64,000 nucleotides of DNA. Origin: Streptomyces profundus (GTDB lineage: Bacteria > Actinomycetota > Actinomycetes > Streptomycetales > Streptomycetaceae). The notes under the pieces are model-generated. The model was not told where the DNA came from and ran no database searches. It worked only from the letters and a program-made list of their open reading frames with translations. The stretch is taken from the NCBI RefSeq assembly GCF_020740535.1, contig NZ_CP082362.1, positions 5,639,501-5,703,500 of the forward strand. Direction: 5' to 3'. Position numbers and translations under genes: made by a program. This document shows positions 34,383 through 43,380 of the stretch, piece after piece; position 1 is the stretch's first letter, and each line of letters begins with the position of its first letter.

Positions 34383-34970
34383 ATGGCGAAGACCGGTACG
34401 ACGTCCCAGGGGCTGCGGGAGGCGATCGAGCGCAGCGGTTACTACCCCGCGCTGGTCGCGGAGGCGGTGGAGGCCGCCGTGGGGCGGGAGCCCGTCGCCT
34501 CCTTCCTCGTCCATCAGGAGACGACCTTCGACAGCAACGAGGTGCGCCGGCACGCCACGGTGCTGGTGCTGACGGGCACCCGTTTCATCGTCAGCCACAC
34601 CGACGAGCAGCCCGCCGAGGGCAACACGCCCACCGCGTACGCGACCACGTCGACGGAGTCGGTCAAGTTGGCGCGGATCTCCTCCGTGGTGCTCAGCCGG
34701 GTGGTCGCCGACCCGCAGTCCTATGTCCCCGGCACGCTGCCGCGCGAGGTGGTGCTCACCATCGGCTGGGGCGCGGTCTCCCGGATCGACATGGAGCCGG
34801 CCAACTGCGGCGACCCCAACTGCGAGGCGGACCACGGCTACACGGGCTCCTCCACGGCGGACGACCTGTCCCTGCGGGTGAGCGAGGCGGGCGACGGGCC
34901 CGAGACGGTGCGCCAGGCGCTGGAGTTCGCCCAGGCCCTCTCCGAGGCGACGGTGGTGGCCGGCAGGTGA
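34383..34970 (+). CDS. DUF5998 family protein
   Basis: A 195-residue soluble protein conserved in actinobacteria and annotated only by DUF5998. It begins GLREAIERSGYYPALVAEAVE and has a CGDPNCEADHGY motif near residue 142 that could hold a metal through Cys and His. The function is unknown. The ATG at 34383 is well placed, and the stop codon overlaps the start region of the phosphodiesterase gene (TGATG), so the two are probably co-translated. Confidence 0.85.
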   Translation: MAKTGTTSQGLREAIERSGYYPALVAEAVEAAVGREPVASFLVHQETTFDSNEVRRHATVLVLTGTRFIVSHTDEQPAEGNTPTAYATTSTESVKLARISSVVLSRVVADPQSYVPGTLPREVVLTIGWGAVSRIDMEPANCGDPNCEADHGYTGSSTADDLSLRVSEAGDGPETVRQALEFAQALSEATVVAGR

Positions 34971-36262
34971 TGTTCCCCCAACCTGGCGGTTGGGAGGTGC
35001 CCCCACCCCAACCTGGGGGTGGTGAGGTGCCCCCACCCCAACCTGGCGGTTGGGAGGTGCCCCCTTCCCATCCCAGCGGTTGGCCGCACGGCCCGGTCCC
35101 GCTCGATCCGTCGTTGGCGCCCGCCCCCCGTTACGGCACCGGCTCGCTGGCCGATCTGCTGCCCGCGGTCCTGACCGGTCTTGGCGTTCCCGGGCACGAA
35201 GGCGCCTTCGCGCTGCCGCCCGCCGACCGGGTCTGTGTCTTCCTGATCGACGGGCTCGGCTGGGAGGTGCTGCGCGCCCATCCGGCGGTGGCTCCGTTCC
35301 TGACCTCGCTGCTGCCCGGCTCCAACGCCGGCGCCGGGGAGCCCATCTCCGTCGGCTTCCCCTCCACCACGGCCACCTCGCTCGCCTCCCTGGGCACCGG
35401 GCTGCCGCCGGCCGCGCACGGCATGGCCGGCTATCGGGTGCTCGACCCGGACAGCGGCGTCCTGATGCACCAGCTGCGTTGGGAGCCCTGGACGGAGCCG
35501 TCCCGCTGGCAGCCGCACCCCACGCTCTTCCTCCGGGCCGACACGGCGGGGGTGGCCGCCTGCCAGGTGTCGGCCCCGCACTTCGAGCGCACCCCGCTCA
35601 CCCGCGTCGCCCTCTCCGGCGGCACCTTCCTCGGCCGCTCCGACCCGTGGGAGCGCGTCGACGAGGCGGCCCGCAGGGTCGCCGAGGCCGAGCAGACCCT
35701 GGTCTACACCTACTACGCCGAACTCGACGGCGCCGGCCACCGGTTCGGCGTCGACTCGGAGGAGTGGCGCGCCCAGCTGAGCCGGGTCGACGCCCTGGCC
35801 AGGCGGTTGGCCGAGCGCCTCCCGCCGCGCGCCGTCCTGTATGTCACGGGCGACCACGGCATGGTCGACGTGCCCCGCACCGAGGAAGCCAGGTTCGACT
35901 TCGACCACGACTGGGAGCTCCGCGCCGGAGTCGCCCACCTCGGCGGGGAGGGCCGGGCCCGCCATCTCTACGCGGTGCCGGGCGCCGCCGCCGATGTCCA
36001 CGCGGTGTGGCGCGAGGTGCTCGCCGAGGACGCCTGGGTGGTCACCAGGGACGAGGCCGTCGCCCTTGGCTGGTTCGGTCCGCCGGGCGCGGGCGTGGAG
36101 GCGAGGGTCGGCCCCCGGATCGGCGATGTGGTCGTCGCCATGTCGGGCGAGGCCGCCGTGATCGCCAGTGAGACCGAGCCAAGGGAGTCGGCGCTGATCG
36201 GCATGCACGGCTCCCTGACCCCGGCCGAGCAGCTGGTACCGCTGCTGGAAGTCCGCACCTGA
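34970..36262 (+). CDS. Alkaline phosphatase superfamily protein (nucleotide pyrophosphatase/phosphodiesterase type)
   Basis: A 430-residue enzyme of the type I phosphodiesterase/nucleotide pyrophosphatase group. Metal-binding and nucleophile features: VFLIDGLGW (first Asp), GFPSTTATSLASLG (Thr nucleophile), YYAELDGAGHRFG and YVTGDHGMVDV (further Asp/His ligands). No signal peptide is seen, so cytoplasmic. The ATG at 34970 overlaps the previous stop; GTG codons at 34967, 34997, 35027 and 35057 are also in frame. The first ~34 residues are encoded by a 30-base tandem repeat and are unlike the family, so the true start may be the last of these GTG codons. Confidence 0.82.
   Translation: MFPQPGGWEVPPPQPGGGEVPPPQPGGWEVPPSHPSGWPHGPVPLDPSLAPAPRYGTGSLADLLPAVLTGLGVPGHEGAFALPPADRVCVFLIDGLGWEVLRAHPAVAPFLTSLLPGSNAGAGEPISVGFPSTTATSLASLGTGLPPAAHGMAGYRVLDPDSGVLMHQLRWEPWTEPSRWQPHPTLFLRADTAGVAACQVSAPHFERTPLTRVALSGGTFLGRSDPWERVDEAARRVAEAEQTLVYTYYAELDGAGHRFGVDSEEWRAQLSRVDALARRLAERLPPRAVLYVTGDHGMVDVPRTEEARFDFDHDWELRAGVAHLGGEGRARHLYAVPGAAADVHAVWREVLAEDAWVVTRDEAVALGWFGPPGAGVEARVGPRIGDVVVAMSGEAAVIASETEPRESALIGMHGSLTPAEQLVPLLEVRT
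34981..35070 (+). repeat. Three 30-base direct repeats at the phosphodiesterase start
   Basis: Units at 34981-35010, 35011-35040 and 35041-35070 begin ACCTGG and share the GAGGTGCCCCC segment. Units 1 and 3 differ only near the right end; unit 2 has several changes. Each contains an in-frame GTG preceded by a GA-rich stretch that could serve as a start. This resembles the short G/C-rich elements that occur dispersed in Streptomyces intergenic DNA (general recollection). Confidence 0.9.
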
Positions 36263-36278
36263 CCTGGAGCCCGTTCCC

Positions 36279-36956
36279 TTGGCTGAACTCGCCTTCTTCT
36301 CCGGCACGATGGACTGCGGGAAGAGCACGCTCGCCCTGCAGATCCAGCACAACCGCTCCGCGCGCGGCCTGCTGGGCATGATCTTCACCCGCAACGACCG
36401 GGCCGGTGTGGGCCGGATCTCCTCCAGGCTCGGCCTGATCGCCGAAGCCACCGAGACGGACGAGGGGTTCGACTTCCACGCCCATCTGGTGCGCCATCTG
36501 ACCGCTGGCGGCCGGGTCGACTACGTCATCGCCGACGAGGCGCAGTTCCTCTCCCCGCGCCAGGTCGACCAGCTCGCCCGCGTCGTGGACGACCTCGGCA
36601 TCGACGTGTTCGCCTTCGGCATCACCACCGACTTCCGTACCAAGCTCTTCCCCGGTTCCCAGCGGCTGATCGAGCTGGCCGACCGGGTGGAGGTCCTCCA
36701 GGTCGAGGCGCTCTGCTGGTGCGGTGCCCGCGCCACCCACAACGCGCGCACGGTCGGCGGGCGGATGGTGGTCGAGGGCGCCCAGGTGGTGGTCGGCGAC
36801 GTCTCGGGCGGCCCCGACAGCCCACGCGGCGAGGTGGGGTACGAGGTGCTCTGCCGCCGACACCACCGCAGAAGGCTCACCGCCGTGACGGCCGGCGCGG
36901 GTCAACTCTCCCCCGAGGTACTCCCCACAGAAGGAGTACCCAGGCAGCACAGCTAG
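36279..36956 (+). CDS. tdk: Thymidine kinase
   Basis: A 225-residue type II thymidine kinase that phosphorylates thymidine (and deoxyuridine) with ATP for DNA-precursor salvage. Walker A GTMDCGKST is at residues 9-17, the catalytic Glu is in VIADEAQFLS near residue 89, and a structural zinc site is suggested by CWCGARATHNAR and CRRHHRRRL near the C-terminus; the first pair is CxC rather than the usual CxxC. The start is TTG at 36279, with GGAG ten bases upstream and no better codon nearby. It follows the phosphodiesterase by 16 bases, so the DUF5998 - phosphodiesterase - tdk run may be one operon. Confidence 0.88.
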   Translation: MAELAFFSGTMDCGKSTLALQIQHNRSARGLLGMIFTRNDRAGVGRISSRLGLIAEATETDEGFDFHAHLVRHLTAGGRVDYVIADEAQFLSPRQVDQLARVVDDLGIDVFAFGITTDFRTKLFPGSQRLIELADRVEVLQVEALCWCGARATHNARTVGGRMVVEGAQVVVGDVSGGPDSPRGEVGYEVLCRRHHRRRLTAVTAGAGQLSPEVLPTEGVPRQHS

Positions 36957-36990
36957 AGCCTGTCCGGCGGGCCTTGACGGGCCCGTGCGA

Positions 36991-37015
36991 CGCCCCCGGA
37001 CGAAGTCCGGGGGCG
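36991..37015. terminator. Terminator between tdk and the VOC gene
   Basis: A perfect 11-base stem (36991-37001, CGCCCCCGGAC, with 37005-37015) closes on a GAA loop. It lies 35 bases after the tdk stop. The rest of the 216-base gap to the convergent VOC gene shows no gene. Confidence 0.75.
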
Positions 37016-37172
37016 CACGTGCCGCGATCCGGCGCCTGACGGGGGGCCACTCCCGGCCCCCGAGGGCCCGGGGGAGCGGCTTCCCCAACCACCCGGCTGA
37101 GGGAGCCGCCCGCTGGCCCACGAAGATCCGGGAGACAGGCCCCGACCCGCGCCGACCCAGCTGCCCGGAGGC

Positions 37173-37958
37173 TCAGCGGCCCGGCGGTCGGACGATCGCG
37201 AAGTTCCCGCCCTCGGGGTCAGCCACCTTCGCCCAGCGGCCGAACGGCGAGACCTCGGGCTCGCCCAACACCCGGCCGCCGAGCCGCTCCACCGCCTTGA
37301 GCCCCTCGTCGACATCCGGCACGGAGAAGTACGTGATCCAGTGCGGACCACGGTCCTGCGGCAGTGCCGCCGCCCCCACCCCGCGGATGCTCGCCACCGG
37401 CCGGTCGTCCAACCGGAGCGTCAGGTAGTCGAGACCCTCAGGCTGCGCGGGCTCGGGCGTGGCCTCGTAGCCGAGGACCACGCTGTAGAACTTGCTCACC
37501 ACCGAGGTGTCGGCGGTGATCAGCTCGTTCCACTCCGGCGTGCCGGCCGGCCCGTAGAACGGCGCGCTGCGCCGCGGTCCGCCCTGCCACAGGCCGAACG
37601 CGGCCCCGTTCACGTCCGAGGCGATGGCCAGCCGCCCCACCTGCTCCACCTCGATCGGACCCACGGCCACCGTGCCTCCGCACTCGCGGATCCGGCTGGC
37701 GGTGGCGTCGACATCGCTGGTGGCGATGTACGGCAGCCACGCGACCACCTGGTGCGCCCCCGCCGCGGACTCGCTGATCCCGGCCACCGGGTGGCCGTCG
37801 CGCAGCGCTCTGACATAAGGACCCAGTTGGGTCGGACCTGCGTCGAACTCCCAGCCGAACAGCTCCCCATAGAACCGCTGAGCCGCCGTCAGGTCACGGA
37901 CCATCAGGCTCACCCAGCGGTGCGTCCCGGACGTCGGGGGACTCGCTGCCTCGGTCAT
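37173..37958 (-). CDS. Two-domain VOC (glyoxalase/dioxygenase superfamily) protein
   Basis: A 261-residue protein with two vicinal-oxygen-chelate modules. The first (residues ~12-125) starts HRWVSLMVRDLTAAQRFYGEL and ends VNGAAFGLW; the second (~135-258) starts WNELITADTSVVSKFYS and ends DPEGGNFAIVRP. Such double VOC proteins are common in Streptomyces and often lack a known substrate; some are antibiotic-binding or glyoxalase-like. Conserved metal-ligand positions cannot be assigned with confidence. The ATG at 37958 is preceded by GGAGGGAGCAGG. It is divergent from the rhodanese gene over 84 bases. Confidence 0.85.
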   Translation of the reverse strand: MTEAASPPTSGTHRWVSLMVRDLTAAQRFYGELFGWEFDAGPTQLGPYVRALRDGHPVAGISESAAGAHQVVAWLPYIATSDVDATASRIRECGGTVAVGPIEVEQVGRLAIASDVNGAAFGLWQGGPRRSAPFYGPAGTPEWNELITADTSVVSKFYSVVLGYEATPEPAQPEGLDYLTLRLDDRPVASIRGVGAAALPQDRGPHWITYFSVPDVDEGLKAVERLGGRVLGEPEVSPFGRWAKVADPEGGNFAIVRPPGR

Positions 37959-38042
37959 CCTGCTCCCTCCTCGATACCCATCCACACCCCTGCCCCCTGG
38001 TGCTCCGAACAAGTCTCCCCCGCCCGCGGGGACAATGGGGCC

Positions 38043-38882
38043 ATGACAGCGATCATCCCGGCAGCGGAACTCGCCGCCGCCACCGCCCCTGGAACTCCGC
38101 CGTCCGAGCACCCCGTTCTGCTGGACATCCGCTGGCGCCTGGGCGGCCCGCCCGGCCGCCCGCTGTACGCGGCGGGCCATCTGCCCGGCGCGGTCTATGT
38201 CGACCTGCCAGGTGAGCTGGCGGGGCCGCCGGGCGAGAGGGGCCGGCACCCGCTGCCGGATCTGGGGATCTTCGGCGCGGCGATGCGCCGTGCCGGCGTG
38301 TCCCTGGGCCGTCCCGTGGTGGTCTACGACGCCGGGGACGGCTGGGCGGCGGCGCGGGCCTGGTGGCTGCTGCGCTGGGCGGGACACCCCAGGGTGCGGG
38401 TGCTGGACGGCGGCCTCGCCGCCTGGACGGGCCCGCTGAGCACCGAGGAGCCGCGCCCGGCCGAGGGGGACTTCGTGCCGACGCCAGGCGGCCTGCCGGT
38501 GCTCGACGCGGACGGCGCGGCCCGACTGGCCAGGGAAGGGGTGCTGTTGGACGCGCGGGCGGGGGAGCGCTACCGGGGCGAGGTGGAGCCGATCGACCCG
38601 GTGGCCGGGCATATCCCGGGCGCGGTCTCGGCCCCGACCTCCGAGAACGTGACACCGGGGGGACAGCTCCGCCCCGCCGCCGAACTCGCCGACCGCTTCG
38701 CCGCCTTGGGCGTGTCGCCCGGTACCGGGGTGGGGGTCTACTGCGGCTCCGGGGTGTCGGCGGCGCACCAGGTGTGGGCGCTTGAGGTGGCCGGCGTGAC
38801 GGCGGCGCTCTACCCCGGCTCCTGGAGCGAGTGGACCGCCCGGCCCGGGCGCCCCGTCGCCGGGGGCCCGGAGCCGGGCTGA
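38043..38882 (+). CDS. Sulfurtransferase with two rhodanese domains
   Basis: A 279-residue thiosulfate/3-mercaptopyruvate-type sulfurtransferase. The N-terminal inactive module (~10-125) includes YAAGHLPGAVYVDL; the C-terminal module (~150-275) holds the catalytic Cys in VYCGSGVSAAHQVWAL. The six-residue loop CGSGVS is closer to the CG[S/T]GVT loop of mercaptopyruvate sulfurtransferases than to the CRxGxT loop of thiosulfate enzymes. Cytoplasmic; probably involved in sulfur transfer or cyanide detoxification. The ATG is at 38043. It converges with sepH, with only ten bases between stop codons. Confidence 0.9.
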   Translation: MTAIIPAAELAAATAPGTPPSEHPVLLDIRWRLGGPPGRPLYAAGHLPGAVYVDLPGELAGPPGERGRHPLPDLGIFGAAMRRAGVSLGRPVVVYDAGDGWAAARAWWLLRWAGHPRVRVLDGGLAAWTGPLSTEEPRPAEGDFVPTPGGLPVLDADGAARLAREGVLLDARAGERYRGEVEPIDPVAGHIPGAVSAPTSENVTPGGQLRPAAELADRFAALGVSPGTGVGVYCGSGVSAAHQVWALEVAGVTAALYPGSWSEWTARPGRPVAGGPEPG

Positions 38883-38892
38883 TCGCTGGGGC

Positions 38893-39909
38893 TCAGTCCT
38901 TCTTCTTGCGCCGGGTGCCGAAGACGATCTCGTCCCAGCTCGGCACCGCGGCGCGGCGGCCGGGCCGCACCCCGTCGGCCTCGGCCTGCCGGTCGGTGGT
39001 GCCCGTCAGCCGGTCGCGATGGCCGCCGACCGAACGCGGCATCAGGACATCGGCGTAGGTGGAGCCGGCGGACGCCGCAGGCCCCCTGGCCGCCGGGCTC
39101 TCCTCGCCGGCGGGCGGCGCCTCCGGCTCGTCCTCGACGCCGGCAGCGGGGGCCGGCGACTCGGGCACCACGAGATCGCCACGGAAGCTGGGCACCGCCT
39201 CCAGCAGGCTGGTCAGCGAGTCCGTGTCGTTGTCCACCCTGGAGGCGGGCTCCTGGGTGACCCGCGCCGTGGGCCGCTCGCTCTCCCGGGGGAGGCGCGC
39301 GATGCGCGGGACGAACGGCGTGCTCGGCTCGGGCGTGTCGTCCGTCTCGCCCAGCAGCGACCTGGCCTCGTCGTCGACGGCCTGGACCAGCCGGCGCGGC
39401 GGGTCGTACATCCAGCTCGCCGAGTGCGTCTCGCCGGCGACCCGGTAGACCAGCAGGACCTCCCAGGTGCCGTCGTCGCGGCGCCAGGAGTCCCAGCGGA
39501 CGGCGTCCTTGTCGGCGCCGCGCAGCAGCAGCCGCTCGGCGACCGCCTCGCCCAGCTGCGGCCCCGCCGTCTCGCCGGGGCGGCGCAGGGCCGTCTTGCG
39601 GGCCCGCTCCGCCATGAACGCGCGCTCGGCGAGCACCGGGCCCTCGAACCTGCGCACCCGGTCCACCGGGATGCCGGCGAACTGCGCGACCTCCTCGGCC
39701 GTCGCACCGGCTCGTATCCGCGCCTGGATGTCTCTGGGACGGAGGTGGTTCTCCACCTCGATCTCGATCTGGCCGAGCCGCGCGCGGTCGTTGCGCACGG
39801 CGGCGCGAAGCCGCTCGTCGATCGGAAGGGTGTATTCCGTGTTGTCGGCAGCCTTCAACACCAAGCGTGTGCCGTCATTGCTCACGGCCACGACACGCAG
39901 TTCGGGCAC
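38893..39909 (-). CDS. sepH: FtsZ regulator SepH (DUF3071)
   Basis: A 338-residue actinobacterial cell-division protein. The N-terminal DUF3071 domain (residues 1-~180, PELRVVAVSNDGTRLVLKAA) contains a helix-turn-helix-like segment AEEVAQFAGIPVDRVRRFEG; the C-terminus is a disordered Pro/Ala/Glu-rich tail ending in a basic TRRKKKD. SepH binds FtsZ and promotes its assembly for sporulation septa in Streptomyces (family knowledge). GTG 39909 is chosen over the longer ATG at 39942: it has GGGAGG five bases upstream, and homologues begin with (M/V)PELRVV. The divergent region upstream is 417 bases. Confidence 0.92.
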   Translation of the reverse strand: MPELRVVAVSNDGTRLVLKAADNTEYTLPIDERLRAAVRNDRARLGQIEIEVENHLRPRDIQARIRAGATAEEVAQFAGIPVDRVRRFEGPVLAERAFMAERARKTALRRPGETAGPQLGEAVAERLLLRGADKDAVRWDSWRRDDGTWEVLLVYRVAGETHSASWMYDPPRRLVQAVDDEARSLLGETDDTPEPSTPFVPRIARLPRESERPTARVTQEPASRVDNDTDSLTSLLEAVPSFRGDLVVPESPAPAAGVEDEPEAPPAGEESPAARGPAASAGSTYADVLMPRSVGGHRDRLTGTTDRQAEADGVRPGRRAAVPSWDEIVFGTRRKKKD

Positions 39910-40326
39910 GAGGACCTCCCGGGTGGTGCCTGCCGACGTCACCTACGTCGCTGCTCCTGCCAGACGAGTGTGACTTGCCCGGGCGCAGCCCGCCACAACC
40001 TTGCCGACTTGCCCGGCGTGTCGGGCCGTGGTCTGACACCGATGTTATGGCACAGTCGCCACTTTGCCACGTGCGGTGACCGGCGCGAGCGTGATGCGCC
40101 GCACGGAGCGGATGGGGCCGAGACCAGGTGTGGTCACACTACTCCATTAGGGCCATGTGGGGTCGGCGCCACGCTGTCGAAGTTCTCCACCCATAAGGGA
40201 GTTGGCGGGTCGATCCGGTGCCGCTTCGGGTGGCAAGTCTCACAGAACCCCTGATTTCGGAACTTTCTGCCCTCTTCCCGGGTCATTCACGTGGATCCAG
40301 TGTGAAGAGTGTGCGGGTTGAGGCGA
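39910..40326. other. Intergenic region between divergent sepH and a membrane-protein gene
   Basis: A 417-base region with no convincing gene. The interrupted palindrome GTGTGGTCACAC (40128-40139, arms GTGTG/CACAC) is the clearest feature and could be an operator. An ORF-like stretch runs through it on the plus strand but lacks a start site and typical codon bias. Confidence 0.4.
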
Positions 40327-41109
40327 ATGGTCGAAGCAAGGGTAAAGAACACGGACGAGCCGGCTCCGGAGCCCGGATCCGGCGGGGACGGGCCCAGACG
40401 TCCGCGCATCGAGCTGACCTGGGCGCAGGTGGTGGCCAGCGCGGCGGCGACGGTCACGGGGGCGCTGTTGGCCTCCGGGCTCGGGGTCTACGGCACGGTG
40501 ATCGGCGCCGGGCTGATCAGCGTGGTCGCCACCGCCGGCGGGCCCGTCTACCAGCACGCCCTTGACCGCCGCGGGGCCAGGTCCGTCCCCGCGCCGCCGA
40601 CGCCCGTCGCCGAGCCGCCGAGGCCGCCTGGCCGCCGCGCCCGGCTCCGGCGCCGGCTCGCCGTCGCCTTCGGCGTCTTCGCGCTGGCCATGGCGACGAT
40701 CACCGGGATCGAACTGGCCGCTGGCTCCTCGTTCGCCGGCTGGTGGGGGGAGGAGCGGGGCGGCGGCACCTCGGTCGGCGAGCTGTTCGGCCGCGACGAG
40801 CGGGACGCCCGGCCGGGGGAGGGCGAGCCCGGGCCGGCCGAGACCGGCACGGAGCAGCGCCAGGAGGAGGAGTCCGAGGCCCCCGACGGCCGTGAGGAGC
40901 GGCAGGACGGGCCGGCCGATCCGGAGACGGCCCCCACCCCGCCCGAGCCGACCGGCCCCGCGGACCCGGAGACTCCCGGCACGCCGACCGACCCCTCGAC
41001 CCCGGAGAGCGACCCGACGGCGCCCGAGCCCACCGAACCCACCGAACCCGCTGAGAGCACGGCGCCGGCCCCGACCGGGGACGGCGCCGCCGAGCCGCCG
41101 ACCGGCTAG
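40327..41109 (+). CDS. Membrane protein with disordered acidic tail, unknown function
   Basis: A 260-residue protein not assigned to a known family. There are two hydrophobic segments: ~residues 31-65 ([19 protein letters not shown] onward) and ~118-140 ([20 protein letters not shown]). The first ~25 residues are charged and Pro-rich; the last ~105 are a Pro/Glu/Thr-rich tail with PEPTEPTEP repeats, presumably outside the membrane. Starts at ATG 40327 and GTG 40309 are both possible; the ATG has GAGG close upstream. It lies 16 bases before the ferrochelatase gene, probably in the same transcript. Confidence 0.7.
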   Translation: MVEARVKNTDEPAPEPGSGGDGPRRPRIELTWAQVVASAAATVTGALLASGLGVYGTVIGAGLISVVATAGGPVYQHALDRRGARSVPAPPTPVAEPPRPPGRRARLRRRLAVAFGVFALAMATITGIELAAGSSFAGWWGEERGGGTSVGELFGRDERDARPGEGEPGPAETGTEQRQEEESEAPDGREERQDGPADPETAPTPPEPTGPADPETPGTPTDPSTPESDPTAPEPTEPTEPAESTAPAPTGDGAAEPPTG

Positions 41110-41125
41110 TGGCAGGATCGCTGAC

Positions 41126-42253
41126 ATGGAAGGTGTGCTCACTGCCCAGCCCTATGACGCCCTGCTGCTGCTCTCGTTCGGTGGCCCCGAGGGCCCGGAC
41201 GACGTCCTGCCGTTCCTGGAGAACGTCACCAGAGGCCGGGGCATCCCCAGGGAACGTCTCGCCGAGGTCGGCGCCCACTATCACCTGTTCGGCGGAGTCA
41301 GCCCGATCAACGAGCAGAACCGCGCGCTGCTGGCCGCCCTGCGCGAGGACTTCGCCGGCATCGGCCTGGACCTGCCGGTGTACTGGGGCAACCGCAACTG
41401 GTCCCCGTATCTCACCGACACCCTGCGGGAGCTGGGCCGGGACGGCCGGCGTCGGGTGCTCACCCTGGCGACCAGCGCCTACGCCTCCTACTCCGGCTGC
41501 CGCCAGTACCGGGAGGATCTGGCGGCGGCGCTGGGAACCCTCCGCGAGGAGGGCCTTCCGCTGCCCCGGGTGGACAAGCTCCGCCTGTACTACAACCACC
41601 CCGGCTTTCTGGAGACCATGGTGGAGGGCGCCCGTCAGGCCCTGGACCAGCTGCCGGCCGAGACGCGGGACGGCGCCAGGCTGCTGTTCTGCACGCACTC
41701 CATCCCGGACTCCGCCGCCGAGTTCTCCGGGCCGCCGCGCGAACACGGGCCCGGCGGCGCCTATGTGGCGCAGCATCTGGACGCGGCCGGGGCGATCGTC
41801 CGGCGGCTCGGCGAGGAGACGGGCGTCGAGCGCGCCTGGGAGCTGGTCTACCAGTCGCGCAGCGGCTCGCCCCGCGTCCCCTGGCTCGAACCGGATGTCA
41901 ACGACCGGCTGCGGGAGCTGCGCGACGAGGGCGTGACCTCGGTGGTGCTGGTGCCGCTCGGCTTCGTCTCGGACCATATGGAGGTCCGTTTCGACCTCGA
42001 CACGGAGGCGCTGGCCACCGCCGAGAAGCTCGGCATCGCGGCCGTCCGGTCGGCCACCGTCGGCGCCCACCCCCGCTTTGTGGCCGCGCTGCGGGAGCTG
42101 GTGCTGGAGCGCGCGGCCACCGAGCGCGGCCAGGCCCCCGACCGGCCCGCGCTGGGCGAGCGCGGCCCCAGCCACGATCTGTGCCCGTCCGGCTGCTGCG
42201 CCGGCCGGGTCGCCAAGCCCGCGGCGGCCGGCGCCGACAGCCCGTTCGCCTGA
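41126..42253 (+). CDS. cpfC: Coproporphyrin ferrochelatase
   Basis: A 375-residue ferrochelatase that inserts iron into coproporphyrin III in the actinobacterial (coproporphyrin-dependent) heme pathway. The catalytic His is in [11 protein letters not shown] near residue 190; the metal-side Glu is expected in the [15 protein letters not shown] segment. Cysteines in SYSGCRQY and in the C-terminal LCPSGCCAG match the four ligands of the [2Fe-2S] cluster known in actinobacterial ferrochelatases (from memory), so a cluster is likely. ATG start at 41126. It is cytoplasmic or loosely membrane-bound. The next gene follows after 46 bases. Confidence 0.93.
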   Translation: MEGVLTAQPYDALLLLSFGGPEGPDDVLPFLENVTRGRGIPRERLAEVGAHYHLFGGVSPINEQNRALLAALREDFAGIGLDLPVYWGNRNWSPYLTDTLRELGRDGRRRVLTLATSAYASYSGCRQYREDLAAALGTLREEGLPLPRVDKLRLYYNHPGFLETMVEGARQALDQLPAETRDGARLLFCTHSIPDSAAEFSGPPREHGPGGAYVAQHLDAAGAIVRRLGEETGVERAWELVYQSRSGSPRVPWLEPDVNDRLRELRDEGVTSVVLVPLGFVSDHMEVRFDLDTEALATAEKLGIAAVRSATVGAHPRFVAALRELVLERAATERGQAPDRPALGERGPSHDLCPSGCCAGRVAKPAAAGADSPFA

Positions 42254-42299
42254 GCCGGCCCCGTACGAGAACCCCCGACGTTCCGCCCGAGGAGAACCC

Positions 42300-43127
42300 T
42301 TGTCCGAGCAACCCGATGCCGCGCTGGTGGCCCAGCTGCTTCAGCTGGCCAAGGAGGCGGCGGCCAGGGCCGGAACCCTGCTGCGTGACGGCCGCCCCGC
42401 CGACCTCGGGGTCGCGGCGACCAAGTCGAGCCCGATCGACATCGTCACCGAGATGGACGTCGCGGCCGAGAACCTGATCACCGGCTTTCTCGCCGAACAC
42501 CGCCCGGACGACGCCGTCCTCGGCGAGGAGAGCGGGGCGAGCGCGGGCAGCAGCCGGGTCCGCTGGATCATCGACCCGCTGGACGGCACCGTCAACTACC
42601 TCTACGGGCTGCCGCAGTGGGCGGTGTCGGTGGCCGCCGAGCTGGACGGCCGGGTCGTCGTCGGGGTCGTGGAGGCGCCCATGCGGGGCGAGACCTACCA
42701 CGCCACCCTCGGCGGCGGCGCCGTGCGGACCTCGGGCGCCGGGCTGCCGCAGCCCATGACGGTGCGGCCGAGCCCCGCGCTGGACCAGGCGCTGATCGGC
42801 ACCGGATTCAACTATGTGGCCACGGTGCGCACCGCCCAGGCCGCCCTGGCCGCGCGGCTGATCCCCCAGGTGCGGGACATCCGCCGTTCGGGCTCCGCCG
42901 CCATCGATCTGGCGGACGTGGGCGGGGGCCGGTTGGACGGCTACTACGAACGGGGCCTGATGCCCTGGGACCTGGCGGCCGGCGATCTGATCGCCCGCGA
43001 GGGCGGCGCGTCGACGGGCGGCCGGGTCGGCGGGCCGCCGGACGGCGATCTGACGGTGGCGGCCAGCCCCGGGGTGTTCCAGGAGCTACAGCCGCTGCTG
43101 GACGGCCTGGGGGCCTGGCACGACTGA
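42300..43127 (+). CDS. Inositol monophosphatase family protein
   Basis: A 275-residue Mg-dependent sugar-phosphatase fold. Metal-site motifs: GEESG near residue 78, WIIDPLDGTVNYLYG near residues 88-102, and the C-terminal YERGLMPWDLAAGDLIA near residue 215. Substrates in the family include inositol-1-phosphate, histidinol-phosphate and fructose-1,6-bisphosphate; the exact one is not clear. The start is TTG at 42300 with GAGGAG upstream. In mycobacteria the equivalent gene is suhB near dut and sigA. The gene ends before a very strong hairpin. Confidence 0.88.
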   Translation: MSEQPDAALVAQLLQLAKEAAARAGTLLRDGRPADLGVAATKSSPIDIVTEMDVAAENLITGFLAEHRPDDAVLGEESGASAGSSRVRWIIDPLDGTVNYLYGLPQWAVSVAAELDGRVVVGVVEAPMRGETYHATLGGGAVRTSGAGLPQPMTVRPSPALDQALIGTGFNYVATVRTAQAALAARLIPQVRDIRRSGSAAIDLADVGGGRLDGYYERGLMPWDLAAGDLIAREGGASTGGRVGGPPDGDLTVAASPGVFQELQPLLDGLGAWHD

Positions 43128-43151
43128 GGCCGGCCCACGGCCGGACACGCC

Positions 43152-43197
43152 GGACGGCGGGGCGCCCCGGGATCTCTCCCGGGGCGCCCCGCCGTCC
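43152..43197. terminator. Strong bidirectional terminator
   Basis: A perfect 21-base stem (43152-43172 with 43177-43197) closes on TCTC. It lies between the convergent inositol-monophosphatase gene and the small leftward gene, 25 and 22 bases from their stops. Confidence 0.85.
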
Positions 43198-43218
43198 TTC
43201 GCGTCGGGTGGCCGTCCC

Positions 43219-43380
43219 TCAGCCGACCCGGACGCCGTGCTCCTCTGCCAGTCGGTGCAGGTCGTCCAGCTCCGACTGCTCCACATCCATGGTGAACAGA
43301 TCTCCGGCTGCACGAGCGCGGTGCAGATCGGACTGAGTGTTCTCGATACGCTGCAGAATTCCAGCGGTGAACGCGTCCAT
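43219..43380 (-). CDS. Small conserved actinobacterial protein, 53 residues
   Basis: An acidic, helical 53-residue protein: it begins MDAFTAGILQRIENTQS, has VEQSELDDLHRLAEEHGV near the C-terminus and ends in VG. Similar short proteins occur at this position beside cutRS in other Streptomyces (recollection), but none has a known function. The ATG at 43380 follows GGGGGCGCACC, a plausible ribosome site. The opposing gene ends in the shared terminator. It is divergent from cutR, with a 293-base gap containing no other gene. Confidence 0.7.
   Translation of the reverse strand: MDAFTAGILQRIENTQSDLHRARAAGDLFTMDVEQSELDDLHRLAEEHGVRVG

Noticed and set aside
36957..37172. Small gene between tdk and the VOC gene
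   Set aside because: The region is dominated by a terminator hairpin and shows no start with codon bias.
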